Positions 47,951 through 56,133 of a stretch of 64,000 bases of DNA are shown here, one piece after another. Position 1 is the stretch's first letter. Each line of letters begins with the position of its first letter. The notes beneath the pieces were generated by a model. That model worked only from the letters and a program-made list of their open reading frames with translations. It searched no databases and had not been told where the DNA came from. Position numbers and translations under genes: made by a program. The stretch is from Gemmatimonadota bacterium (GTDB lineage Bacteria; Latescibacterota; UBA2968; UBA8231): NCBI GenBank assembly GCA_018672475.1, contig JABHFS010000120.1, positions 62,001 to 126,000 on the forward strand, in the 5' to 3' direction.

Positions 47951-50266
47951 ATGTCATCTGCTACGGAAAAAAAAACCAGTCTCTCGCGCGGGCAAACCCA
48001 CCGAGCCCTGAACTCCTTTGTCGCCGCCAGCGGCCTCTGGGGTGCATGGGGACAGGCCTGTGGGTTGGGCACGGCGGCCTTTACCGGCTTCGCATTGCAC
48101 CTCGGCGCCGACGACTCCTTTATCGCCCTTTTCACCTCGGCCGCGTATTTCCTGGCGCTGACCCAGCTCTTAGCACCGTTGTTGAGTGCGCGAATCCGCA
48201 ACAAGAAACACTTCGTTATCGGCGCTGGTTGCGTCGAAATCGTCTTTCGCGGCCTACCGCTGACCATTCCCTTTTTAGTGCCCGAACAATATCGCTTGAT
48301 AAGCCTGGTCGCGATGGTCTGCCTAAGTTTATTCAGCGGCTACTCCATCTCGCCATTCTACAACACCTGGATCGCCAACGCGGTGCCAGAAAACACCCGT
48401 GCCCGCTTTGCCAGCCGCCAGACCATCGTCAGCACCGTAGTGGCCATGGTCGCCGGTTTCGCCATCGGCCAATTCCTCGATTTGTTCCCCGATGGCAGCA
48501 AAGAAGAGGGCTTCGTCTGGGTTTTTGCTGTCGGCTCCTTCTTTGGCCTACTCGGCTATATCAACCTCTTCCGCGCCCCGTACCCGAAACAAGAAACCTC
48601 CGCTGACAGCCAAGCTCCGGGACTGCGCGATCTATTGCAACCCTTACACGACCCGCACTTCCGTCGCGCGGCCCTCTTTTACGGGTCTTGGACCTTCAGC
48701 CTCGGCCTCGCCGGACCGCTCTATAGCGTTTTCATGCTCGATCGCCTGGCGATCTCCTATACCGAAATATCGATCTTCAACGCCCTCTTTATGCTGGCCA
48801 GTATCGCCGGCTATCGCATCTGGGCCGGACTAATAGACCGCTTCGGTTCTAAACCGGTGCTACAAATCTTGATGGTCCCCGCGAGCTTCCTGCCCTTCGT
48901 CTGGGCTTTCAACCAACCGGAATCCTATTATCTGGTGCCCGTCGCCCTGGTGCTCAGCGGCATTATTTTTTCGGGTATCGGGGTCAGCATCAACCCCCTG
49001 CTCTTCGCGCTATTGCCCACAGGTGAAAAACGCACGATCTATCTGGCCACGTGGTCTGTTTCAGTCAACTTAATGGGCGCCCTCGGCCCACTGATCGGCA
49101 GCATATTGGTATTCCAATTGCAAGACCTGCGCTTTAGTTTGCTGGGTATTCCCATGGGCAACCTACAGGTCCTCTTCGCCTTGAGCGCCTTAACCCGCCT
49201 AGTCCCCTTGCTTATTCTGAGAAAGATCAACGACGCCAAGGGCAACACCTCCCGCAGCCTATTGTCCAGGATGCTGCGCGGCAATGTACTCAGCTATGCT
49301 TACAACGCCACGATCTACAGCCTTGCTACCGCCGAATCCACGCGTGCACGCGCCGCCGAGGCCCTTGGACGCTCCGGTAACCCGCTGGCGATCGAGCAAT
49401 TGGTACAAGCGCTTACCGACGCTAGTCCAAGAGTCCGCCGCAGCGCCGCCCGAGCCCTCGGCGAGAGCGGCGCCGAAAGCGCGGCAGAACCCCTTGTCCG
49501 CGAGTTGCTCGATGGAGCTTCGGATATCCGCAGCGAAGCGGCAGAGGCACTTGGCCGCCTCGGGCAACCCACCAGCATAGATCCCTTGGTCGACGCCCTT
49601 GACGATGCCGATTCCCAGGTCCGCATCAGCGCTATCCGCGGCCTGGCCAGCATTCGCGGCGAAGAGGTTCACGAATTGCTGTTCTGGCACTTCGGCAGCG
49701 ACTTCGACCCACTGACCTTCCCAACGCTGGTCGACGTACTCGGCGAACGGCAGGACCGCCGCATCGTTAAACCCGCGTTGCGGCGCCTGGTCGACTTCCC
49801 CTCGCCCGCCGTGCGCCTGCAACTACTCAACGGAGTCTGTCGGGCACTGGGCACCGGAGACCAGTTCTATCGCCTGCTTTCGCGAGACGACAACGACCGG
49901 GTCGCGACTATTACTCGTCTACTCAAAAGAGCGACGACCGTATTGGTGTCAGCCCGTTGCATAGAGCAAGCCCATCACCCCCGCTTAGGAGAACTTTGCA
50001 GCCGGTTAGTGTTGGCCTATGAGGAGGATAAGGCGGAAGAAATGGTCGAGACCATGAAGCAAATTGTAATCACCGTGCGCGATGGCCTCTCCGGCAGCGG
50101 CGAGCAAGCGTATGAAGTGCTCTCGATCTATGTCGTACTGATCGCGATCAACAATTTCATCAACAATCCCACTAGAAGTGATTCACCCATCGCACAAGAG
50201 ATCTTTCTCGTCGTCTGTCTCCAACGCATGGCAGGGCTAATCGGCGAGATCGATAAACGGGCATAA
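47951..50266 (+). CDS. MFS transporter fused to HEAT repeats
   Basis: The 771-residue protein has an N-terminal 12-helix MFS-like transporter (about residues 20-430). A cytoplasmic HEAT/PBS-lyase-type repeat region follows at about 455-620, with AAEALGRSGNPLAIEQLVQAL, SAARALGESGAESAAEPLV and AAEALGRLGQPTSIDPLVDAL, and then a C-terminal helical domain. MFS motifs are partly degenerate, so the substrate is unknown. ATG 47951 is preferred; an in-frame TTG at 47909 overlaps a promoter-like TTGACC. The HEAT repeats could bind a partner protein or regulate the transporter, which is inference. Confidence 0.85.
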   Translation: MSSATEKKTSLSRGQTHRALNSFVAASGLWGAWGQACGLGTAAFTGFALHLGADDSFIALFTSAAYFLALTQLLAPLLSARIRNKKHFVIGAGCVEIVFRGLPLTIPFLVPEQYRLISLVAMVCLSLFSGYSISPFYNTWIANAVPENTRARFASRQTIVSTVVAMVAGFAIGQFLDLFPDGSKEEGFVWVFAVGSFFGLLGYINLFRAPYPKQETSADSQAPGLRDLLQPLHDPHFRRAALFYGSWTFSLGLAGPLYSVFMLDRLAISYTEISIFNALFMLASIAGYRIWAGLIDRFGSKPVLQILMVPASFLPFVWAFNQPESYYLVPVALVLSGIIFSGIGVSINPLLFALLPTGEKRTIYLATWSVSVNLMGALGPLIGSILVFQLQDLRFSLLGIPMGNLQVLFALSALTRLVPLLILRKINDAKGNTSRSLLSRMLRGNVLSYAYNATIYSLATAESTRARAAEALGRSGNPLAIEQLVQALTDASPRVRRSAARALGESGAESAAEPLVRELLDGASDIRSEAAEALGRLGQPTSIDPLVDALDDADSQVRISAIRGLASIRGEEVHELLFWHFGSDFDPLTFPTLVDVLGERQDRRIVKPALRRLVDFPSPAVRLQLLNGVCRALGTGDQFYRLLSRDDNDRVATITRLLKRATTVLVSARCIEQAHHPRLGELCSRLVLAYEEDKAEEMVETMKQIVITVRDGLSGSGEQAYEVLSIYVVLIAINNFINNPTRSDSPIAQEIFLVVCLQRMAGLIGEIDKRA

Positions 50267-50281
50267 GCCGAACGAAATTGG

Positions 50282-50989
50282 TCAGCGGTGCATCCAGCGA
50301 ATCCGCGCCAGGTCCTTAAAATTCTTGATCGTCCCGGTTACCGGATTAAAACGACTGTCCGGATCAAAGGTCCATTTCACCGGAATCTTGTCGATCTTAT
50401 AACCCTGTTTATTCGCCAGCATCAAGATCTCCACATCGAACATAAAACCATCGACCTTTTGTCGGGCGAAGAGATCGCGCACCACTTCCACCTGGAAGAA
50501 TTTAAAACCGCACTGCGTATCACCAAAGCCCTGCAAACCCATCAACATCCGCAACAGAGAGCGAAAAACCTTAGAGCCCCATTCGCGATACGCCTTGCGT
50601 GCGACAACGAATTCGGTAGCCCCCAACGTCCGATCGCCAATCACCCCATCCCGCCCCTTTTCTAACAAGGGCATCACATCGTCTAACCCGGCGATATCGG
50701 TTTTGTAGTCTCCGTCCATAAAGCCGATATACTTGCCTTGGGCTTCTTGGATGCCGTGACGCACCGAAAACCCCTTACCGCGATTGCGACCATTTTGCAC
50801 GCAACGGACCTCGGGATGGTCCTGTGCATATTCCTCAATGCAGGCCACCGTGCGATCGGCACTGCCGTCGTCGACGGCTAACAACTCATAGGACCAAGAC
50901 CGCTGTTGGAGAAATTCAAGAGTTTTCCCCAGCGTGGTTAAGATCCTCTTCTCCTCATTATATGCGGGTATTACGATGCTCAGATCCAT
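50282..50989 (-). CDS. Family 2 glycosyltransferase (polyprenyl-phosphate type)
   Basis: The 235-residue protein has the GT-A fold signature LSIVIPAYNEEKRI, DDGSADRT and the DxD-type GFMDGDYKTD. The layout resembles dolichyl-phosphate glucosyl/mannosyl transferases, including GFGDTQCGFKFF near residue 155. There is no transmembrane helix. The acceptor is probably a polyprenyl phosphate used in envelope glycan synthesis. It is divergent from the HIT gene. Confidence 0.9.
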   Translation of the reverse strand: MDLSIVIPAYNEEKRILTTLGKTLEFLQQRSWSYELLAVDDGSADRTVACIEEYAQDHPEVRCVQNGRNRGKGFSVRHGIQEAQGKYIGFMDGDYKTDIAGLDDVMPLLEKGRDGVIGDRTLGATEFVVARKAYREWGSKVFRSLLRMLMGLQGFGDTQCGFKFFQVEVVRDLFARQKVDGFMFDVEILMLANKQGYKIDKIPVKWTFDPDSRFNPVTGTIKNFKDLARIRWMHR

Positions 50990-51067
50990 AGTATGATTGC
51001 CTCAAGTCCAAATATGTCATAGGCTTGCGACCAGGTCAAACACGATAGCTTACACGACTCGCTTCGC

Positions 51068-51096
51068 TTGACATCGCAAACCACCACTGCTATACT
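51068..51096 (+). promoter_or_regulatory. Promoter of the HIT-family gene
   Basis: TTGACA (51068-51073), a 17-bp spacer and TATACT (51091-51096) give a near-consensus sigma70 promoter. The start is predicted near 51103. No terminator-like hairpin is present in its leader. Confidence 0.65.
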
Positions 51097-51173
51097 TCGC
51101 CTTGCTAGCCAACTTAAACGGTCACCACCACAATTCCATTCACCTCGCCGAGCTGTTATTCAGAGACTGATCT

Positions 51174-51521
51174 ATGAACGAAAATACGATCTTCGACAAG
51201 ATCATACGCCGCGAAATTCCCGCTGATATCGTCTTCGAAGACGATATATGTCTGGCGTTCCGCGATATACAACCGCAAGCGCCAATCCATATTCTCGTCA
51301 TTCCCAAAAGAGTGATTGCCGGAGTGCAATACGCGACGCATGACGATATGGATTTGCTTGGACACTTACTGATCGCGGCGAAGCAGATAGCCGAAGAACA
51401 AGGCATCTCCGCCGACGGATACCGGTTGGCCATAAACGCCGGCGACCATGGCGGCCAGACCGTCGAACATCTGCATATACATCTGCTCGGCGGACGCCCG
51501 ATGCAATGGCCACCCGGCTGA
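51174..51521 (+). CDS. HIT-family nucleotide hydrolase (HINT-like)
   Basis: HINT proteins hydrolyse purine nucleoside phosphoramidates. The 115-residue product has the catalytic triad region HLHIHLLGG (His99, His101, His103) and the N-terminal FDKIIRREIPADIVFEDD. Full length for the family. It is convergent with rplC, with a shared terminator between them. Confidence 0.93.
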   Translation: MNENTIFDKIIRREIPADIVFEDDICLAFRDIQPQAPIHILVIPKRVIAGVQYATHDDMDLLGHLLIAAKQIAEEQGISADGYRLAINAGDHGGQTVEHLHIHLLGGRPMQWPPG

Positions 51522-51530
51522 ACACAAAAA

Positions 51531-51557
51531 AGGCGGCTTCACAAAAGGAAGCCGCCT
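51531..51557. terminator. Bidirectional terminator between HIT gene and rplC
   Basis: AGGCGGCTTC (51531-51540) pairs with GAAGCCGCCT (51548-51557) across a 7-nt loop. TTTTG-rich sequence follows on the plus strand, and six U residues follow on the minus strand, so both convergent genes can end here. Confidence 0.88.
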
Positions 51558-51580
51558 CAATTTTGTTTTATGTCGTGTGC

Positions 51581-52198
51581 TTAGGTGCTCTGAATCAAAA
51601 TAAAACCATTGTCACCGCCGGGCACTGCACCCTTGAGAAACAGCAAATTGCGGTCGGAGTCGATGCGCTCAACCGTCAACCCCTTGGTCGTAACGCGTTT
51701 GTTGCCCATCTGACCGGGCATCTTCTTACCCTTCCAGACTTTACCAGGCGTGGTGCCCTGACCGACGGAACCGCCATGACGTTGTACGCCAGGTGTGCCG
51801 TGGGTCGCGTTTTTACCGCGAAAATGATAGCGCTTGACGACACCGGCGAACCCCTTACCCTTGGACTTACCGGTCACTCGAACATTGTTGCCGATTTCAA
51901 ACTGGCTCACGTCCAAAACCTGGCCAATCTCGAACTCACCGTCCTGGCCGCGAAACTCGCGCAGAACGCGGTGAGGAGTAATGCCTGCTTTAGCCAGATG
52001 GCCCAACTGCGGCTTGTTCAATTTGCGTTCGGGAATCTCGTCAAAAGCCAACTGCAAACCCGTGTAGCCATTACTCTGATCGGTTCGCACCGCGACGACG
52101 GGGCAAGGCCCAGCCGCGACAATAGTCACCGGTACGAGCTCTTCTTTATCGTTGTATAACTGGGTCATCCCCAGTTTCTTCCCTATCAGGGCCCCCAT
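51581..52198 (-). CDS. rplC: 50S ribosomal protein L3, displaced from the S10 operon
   Basis: L3 initiates 50S assembly, and its loop reaches the peptidyl transferase centre. The 205-residue product starts GALIGKKLGMTQLYNDKEEL. It has the core VTGKSKGKGFAGVVKRYHFRG, then HGTPGVQRHGGSVGQGTTPGKVWKGKKMPGQMG, which includes the Gln that is N5-methylated in E. coli. AAGGAG lies 8 nt before the ATG. It stands alone between a HIT gene (convergent) and a GT9 gene (divergent). The canonical slot between rpsJ and rplD is empty, and this is the only copy in the window. Confidence 0.97.
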   Translation of the reverse strand: MGALIGKKLGMTQLYNDKEELVPVTIVAAGPCPVVAVRTDQSNGYTGLQLAFDEIPERKLNKPQLGHLAKAGITPHRVLREFRGQDGEFEIGQVLDVSQFEIGNNVRVTGKSKGKGFAGVVKRYHFRGKNATHGTPGVQRHGGSVGQGTTPGKVWKGKKMPGQMGNKRVTTKGLTVERIDSDRNLLFLKGAVPGGDNGFILIQST

Positions 52199-52260
52199 AA
52201 GGCCAGCTCCTTCAAATAATTGTCAGTCAGTCGGTCAAAATAGAACTTTAAAATTAGGCT

Positions 52261-52286
52261 AAAAAACCCAGGGTGGCAAGCCCCTG
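52261..52286 (-). terminator. Possible terminator-like hairpin in the rplC 5' leader
   Basis: On the reverse strand CAGGG/CCCTG (52282-52286 with 52269-52273, 8-nt loop) precedes six U residues (52261-52266). It is the weakest of the leader hairpins in this window, with a 5-bp stem, but its position is the same: between the predicted promoter and the Shine-Dalgarno, in a divergent gap. Confidence 0.45.
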
Positions 52287-52304
52287 CATAGGGAGAACAT
52301 CATA

Positions 52305-53201
52305 TTGGCTAATATCACGCTTATCCGCGGTGGTGCAATCGGCGATTTCGTGCTGACTCTGCCCGCCATCAACTCACTACACAAAGCATTCCTGAACAAT
52401 GATTTACACTTAATAGGAAAGCCTGCAACCTTAAGGTTAAAACAAGCTCAAAATATCCTAAATCAAGACGATCCGCGCTTGATACCCTTGCACAGAAAGG
52501 GTCCGATTCCACAAGAGACCCTCGCACTCTTTGCGCAAACCGAACGAGTCCTTGCCTATGCCGTAGATTCAGATCAGCAACTCAAGCGTCAATTGACGCA
52601 AATCGTACAAGGCCCAGTATTGTTTTGCGATCCACGCCCATTTAACCTGCACCAGCATATCATCGATCACCTATTGAGCCCTCTACAAACATGGGACATA
52701 CCCGTCGAAGACTCTACTCCACGCATCACCCTAACCCCAAGAGACCACGAATATGTCGACGCCCTACCCCGCTCACCGCAAGTTATTGTTCACATCGGCA
52801 GCAGTTCACCAAGTAAATGCTGGCCGGAATCATATTTCCGTATCTTAGTTGCAACATTGCGCAAAAAGGGCTGGGACACGGCGATATTATGCGGGCCAAT
52901 TGAAATCGAACGCGGGTTCGTCGACGACAGTCTGCAACCGCCCGACCTGCGCGCACTAGCCGGACTGCTCTCCCGTGCATCACTTTTTATTGGCAACGAT
53001 TCAGGTCCGGGGCATATCGCCGCCGCCGTCGGCACTGCCACCTTATCGCTCTTTGGACCAACCGATCCGCAGACCTGGGCGCCGCGCAACAAACGAGGTA
53101 ACGTGTTGCAGGCGCCAATGGGAGACATTGAGAACATCGCGCCCGCGCTCGTCATCGAAACCGCGTTGAACATGCTCGAAAGCACAGATAATGACGGATG
53201 A
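52305..53201 (+). CDS. Family 9 glycosyltransferase (heptosyltransferase-like)
   Basis: GT9 enzymes add heptose or similar sugars to lipopolysaccharide cores. The 298-residue product begins ITLIRGGAIGDFVLTLPAINSL and has the C-terminal nucleotide-sugar region FIGNDSGPGHIAAAVGTATLSLFGPTDP, both diagnostic. The start is TTG 52305, with GGGAG about 9 nt upstream. It overlaps pcm by 11 bp. It implies a Gram-negative envelope with an LPS-like glycan. Confidence 0.9.
   Translation: MANITLIRGGAIGDFVLTLPAINSLHKAFLNNDLHLIGKPATLRLKQAQNILNQDDPRLIPLHRKGPIPQETLALFAQTERVLAYAVDSDQQLKRQLTQIVQGPVLFCDPRPFNLHQHIIDHLLSPLQTWDIPVEDSTPRITLTPRDHEYVDALPRSPQVIVHIGSSSPSKCWPESYFRILVATLRKKGWDTAILCGPIEIERGFVDDSLQPPDLRALAGLLSRASLFIGNDSGPGHIAAAVGTATLSLFGPTDPQTWAPRNKRGNVLQAPMGDIENIAPALVIETALNMLESTDNDG
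52311..52338 (-). promoter_or_regulatory. Possible rplC promoter inside the GT9 gene start
   Basis: TTGCAC (52333-52338), 16-bp spacer, GATATT (52311-52316) on the reverse strand. The start is predicted near 52304. It is only a moderate match and lies within the coding sequence of the divergent GT9 gene. Confidence 0.35.
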
Positions 53202-53814
53202 ATTCGCCGCCAAACGGCAAGCCATGGTTAATGAGCAACTTGCACGGCGCGGCATTGACAACCAGCGCGTGCTCGATGCCTTTGCCCGTATCGAAAGGCA
53301 CCGCTATGTCCCCGCGGAACTGCACCAACTCGCCTATGAGGATTATCCATTGGCCATCGGTTCGGCGCAAACCATCTCACAGCCCTATGTCGTCGCCTAT
53401 ATGCTCGCCGCATTGGCCCTGCAAGGCACAGAACGCGTATTGGAGATCGGCACCGGTTCTGGCTACCAGACCGCCCTACTGGCCGAATTGGTGGCCGAAG
53501 TCTACAGTATTGAGTTTTTTCCGGAATTAGCCGAGCGCGCCGATCGCTTGCTCGAAGAGAACAGCAACCAGCGCGTCACCATCCGCGTCGGCGACGGGCG
53601 AGCGGGTTGGGCGAGTGCCGCACCTTTCGATGCGGTGGTCTGTTCCGCGGCTCCCGCCGCGATCCCTCCCCCCCTACTCGAGCAATTAGCCCCAGGTGGC
53701 CGCCTCATAGTGCCCTTGGGAGTAGAGCACCAGTACCTTGTCCTCGTGCGACGCGTCGAAACAGGCTTCAGCCAACGGCAGCTTTTGCCCGTGCGCTTCG
53801 TCCCCTTGTTATAG
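53191..53814 (+). CDS. pcm: Protein-L-isoaspartate O-methyltransferase
   Basis: This enzyme repairs isoaspartyl residues with S-adenosylmethionine. The 207-residue protein has AYEDYPLAIGSAQTISQPYVVAYML, the family signature, and the SAM-binding motif VLEIGTGSGYQTALLAEL near residue 82. It ends VRFVPL as in PIMTs. ATG 53191 overlaps the GT9 gene, so the two are coupled. Confidence 0.94.
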   Translation: MTDEFAAKRQAMVNEQLARRGIDNQRVLDAFARIERHRYVPAELHQLAYEDYPLAIGSAQTISQPYVVAYMLAALALQGTERVLEIGTGSGYQTALLAELVAEVYSIEFFPELAERADRLLEENSNQRVTIRVGDGRAGWASAAPFDAVVCSAAPAAIPPPLLEQLAPGGRLIVPLGVEHQYLVLVRRVETGFSQRQLLPVRFVPLL

Positions 53815-53819
53815 CGGAT

Positions 53820-54317
53820 TTACTCCACGGGTTTGGTGATTTCGATCATCACCTTAGCGGTTCCCTGCTTGACCATTTCCAACTCCAACGCCGCCGCGAA
53901 AGAAAGATCGAGAATCCGCCCTTCGATAAAGGGTCCGCGATCATTGACCTTGACCTCGACCCAGCGTCCGTTTTGCAGGTTCGTCACCTTGACATGCGTG
54001 CCCAGGGGCAATACGCGGTGGGCGGCGGTGAGTTTATACATATTAAACACCTCGCCATTAGCCGTCAGGCGCCCGTGAAACTTCTTACCATAATAGGATG
54101 AGACACCGACTTGATAGGCTTTATCGGTATTTATTTTATCGAGATCGATTGGGTGGGCGGCCGGACCGGGGGCAACAACCTGGGGAGGGGGTTTATTCGA
54201 CGGCCTAGGACTGACCTGCGCGCCGCCACTGCGATAGACGGGTTTACTTACACAACCGGCAGTCAAGCCCAGGCAAAGGGCCACGCATAGCCATCTGCAT
54301 TTGCGCGCCGGCAGCAT
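53820..54317 (-). CDS. rlpA: RlpA-like septal lipoprotein
   Basis: RlpA proteins are double-psi beta-barrel lipoproteins; some are lytic transglycosylases at the septum. The 165-residue product has a lipoprotein signal (LGLTAGC, Cys22), a Pro-rich linker and the RlpA domain: GVSSYYGKKFHGRLTANGEVFN, LTAAHRVLPLGT and VNDRGPFIEGRILDLSFAAA with the conserved Asp. No SPOR domain is present. Possibly outer-membrane anchored. It is convergent with pcm. Confidence 0.93.
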   Translation of the reverse strand: MLPARKCRWLCVALCLGLTAGCVSKPVYRSGGAQVSPRPSNKPPPQVVAPGPAAHPIDLDKINTDKAYQVGVSSYYGKKFHGRLTANGEVFNMYKLTAAHRVLPLGTHVKVTNLQNGRWVEVKVNDRGPFIEGRILDLSFAAALELEMVKQGTAKVMIEITKPVE

Positions 54318-54412
54318 CTTTGTACCCCATTCTCTTAGAGAGTCTCTAAAAAATCGTTCCGCACCCCTTTGCCTGGAATATAAAGTAGCGATGCAGATTT
54401 TTTTAGATCCAC

Positions 54413-55324
54413 CTAGGTTTGCAGGCTGCCGACGAGCGAGGCAAGCTGATCAATGCCGTGCTCGTCACAATGGGCCTGGATGCCATCTACGACTTCGACG
54501 CCGGCGTTAGGATTGACAAAATTAGCCGTGCCGACCTGCACGGCGGAAGCACCCGCGATAATGAATTCGAGCGCATCGCGGGCCGTGGCGATCCCGCCAA
54601 TGCCCATAATCGGCACCGAAACCGCCTGCGCAACCTTCCAAACCATCGCCAAGGCGACGGGTTTGACGGCCGGACCGGATAAACCACCGGTGATATTGCC
54701 CAAAATCGGCCGTTGACTGTTTACATCGATGGCCATGCCGACAAGCGTATTGATCAAAGACACCGCATCCGCTCCGGCATCGACTACGGCCCTGGCGATC
54801 TCGGTGATATCGGTGACATTTGGCGTCAGTTTGGCAATAATCGGCCGACGGCTATTGCGCTTGACCGCAGCGATCACCGCCGCCGCCGTCTCCGGCCGGG
54901 TGGCAAAATTATCGCCGCCCGCTTCGACATTGGGACAGGATATATTGACTTCGAGCGCGGCGATGCCTGGCAATTCTTCTAAGCGCGCCGCCGTCAAGGC
55001 AAACTCATCGACGGAAAATCCAGCGATATTGACCACGACTTGCGTTTGCAAACCCGCGAGAAAAGCCCACTTCTCACCGACAAAGTCCTCAAGACCGGGG
55101 TTTTGCAAGCCGATGGCATTGAGCATCCCGCCCGCCGTTTCAATAATGCGCTGTGGTGGGTTGCCGCCGCGGGGCTCGGGCGTGATGGTCTTCGTCACCA
55201 AACCGCCGAGGCGCGAAAAATCTGTCAGCGGCAAAAGTTCCTGGCCATAATTGCAGGTGCCCGAAGCCAACAGCACGGGATTTTGCAACGGCACTCCAGC
55301 GAAATCCACTTTCAAATCGGCCAT
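54413..55324 (-). CDS. pyrD: Dihydroorotate dehydrogenase, class 1B catalytic subunit
   Basis: It oxidises dihydroorotate to orotate in pyrimidine synthesis. The 303-residue product has the catalytic Cys130 in LEVNISCPNVEAGG, which is class 1B, and the FMN-binding end GIGGIATARDALEFIIAGASAVQVGTAN. ATG 55322-55324 overlaps the pyrK stop by one base, so they are coupled. The class 1B enzyme needs PyrK to pass electrons to NAD+, which fits the neighbour. Last gene of the pyrimidine operon. Confidence 0.95.
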   Translation of the reverse strand: MADLKVDFAGVPLQNPVLLASGTCNYGQELLPLTDFSRLGGLVTKTITPEPRGGNPPQRIIETAGGMLNAIGLQNPGLEDFVGEKWAFLAGLQTQVVVNIAGFSVDEFALTAARLEELPGIAALEVNISCPNVEAGGDNFATRPETAAAVIAAVKRNSRRPIIAKLTPNVTDITEIARAVVDAGADAVSLINTLVGMAIDVNSQRPILGNITGGLSGPAVKPVALAMVWKVAQAVSVPIMGIGGIATARDALEFIIAGASAVQVGTANFVNPNAGVEVVDGIQAHCDEHGIDQLASLVGSLQT

Positions 55325-56133
55325 CAGTCCTCCCATTTCACACGTCGGGCATCGAATACCGGACCATCGACACAAATGCGGCCATAGCGCGTATAATCAG
55401 ACCCGGCCGCTCCCTGCTCATCCGGTTGCAACTCAACTGCACACCCCACACAGATGCCAATACCGCAAGCCATGTATTCCTCAAGAGAGACCTGACACGG
55501 AACCGCAGATTCACGACACAGCGCGGCCACAGCCCGCATCATCCCGTGCGGTCCACAACAATAAACTGCATGAGGGGCATCCCCTGCCAACTCCTCCTGC
55601 AATAAGTCGGTGACCAACCCCGCCTGGCCGAGACTACCGTCATCGCTTGCCCGCCTCACCACCGACGCGGCGGGCGCGAGCAATTCGTCGGGCAAATGTT
55701 TGCCCTTATTGCGCGCTCCGACCAAAAGCGTCACCGGATAATTCTGTCGCTGCAGCACCGATCCCCAATAGAGCATCGGCGGCACGCCAATTCCGCCGCC
55801 GACCAGACAAGTCCTCGCACCGGCAGGCGGCGGTGCGAATCCATTGCCCAAAGGACCAAGACACGCCATTGAGACACCTCGTCCGATCCGGCTCAACACC
55901 TCGCTCTTAGGCCCCAGATTCTCGTAGAGTACCTCAATCCAACCGGCGTCTAAGTCGATCGCACAAACGCTCAAGGGAATTCTCAATAGAGGGGCACCGC
56001 CCGTGCTGACCTGTATATTAACGAACTGCCCGGGTTTAGCCCGAGCGGCGATATATGGCGCTTGCAAGCGCGCCATATAAAATTCCTCGGCCACTTCGTC
56101 GTTGGCCAAAACCTCCACCTGCTCGTCAATCAT
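55324..56133 (-). CDS. pyrK: Dihydroorotate dehydrogenase electron transfer subunit
   Basis: PyrK carries FAD and a 2Fe-2S cluster and passes electrons from PyrD to NAD+. The 269-residue product has the FAD-binding RIPLSVCAID segment, the NAD-binding VGGGIGVPPMLYWG and the 2Fe-2S Cys set CGIGICVGC..YGRICVDGPVF. It overlaps the preceding lipoprotein gene by 4 bp (ATGA). Confidence 0.95.
   Translation of the reverse strand: MIDEQVEVLANDEVAEEFYMARLQAPYIAARAKPGQFVNIQVSTGGAPLLRIPLSVCAIDLDAGWIEVLYENLGPKSEVLSRIGRGVSMACLGPLGNGFAPPPAGARTCLVGGGIGVPPMLYWGSVLQRQNYPVTLLVGARNKGKHLPDELLAPAASVVRRASDDGSLGQAGLVTDLLQEELAGDAPHAVYCCGPHGMMRAVAALCRESAVPCQVSLEEYMACGIGICVGCAVELQPDEQGAAGSDYTRYGRICVDGPVFDARRVKWED

Noticed and set aside
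52269..52290. Sigma-54-like TGGCA...TGCA in the rplC leader
   Set aside because: The GG-GC spacing is 9 instead of 10 bp, and the bases are better explained by the hairpin.
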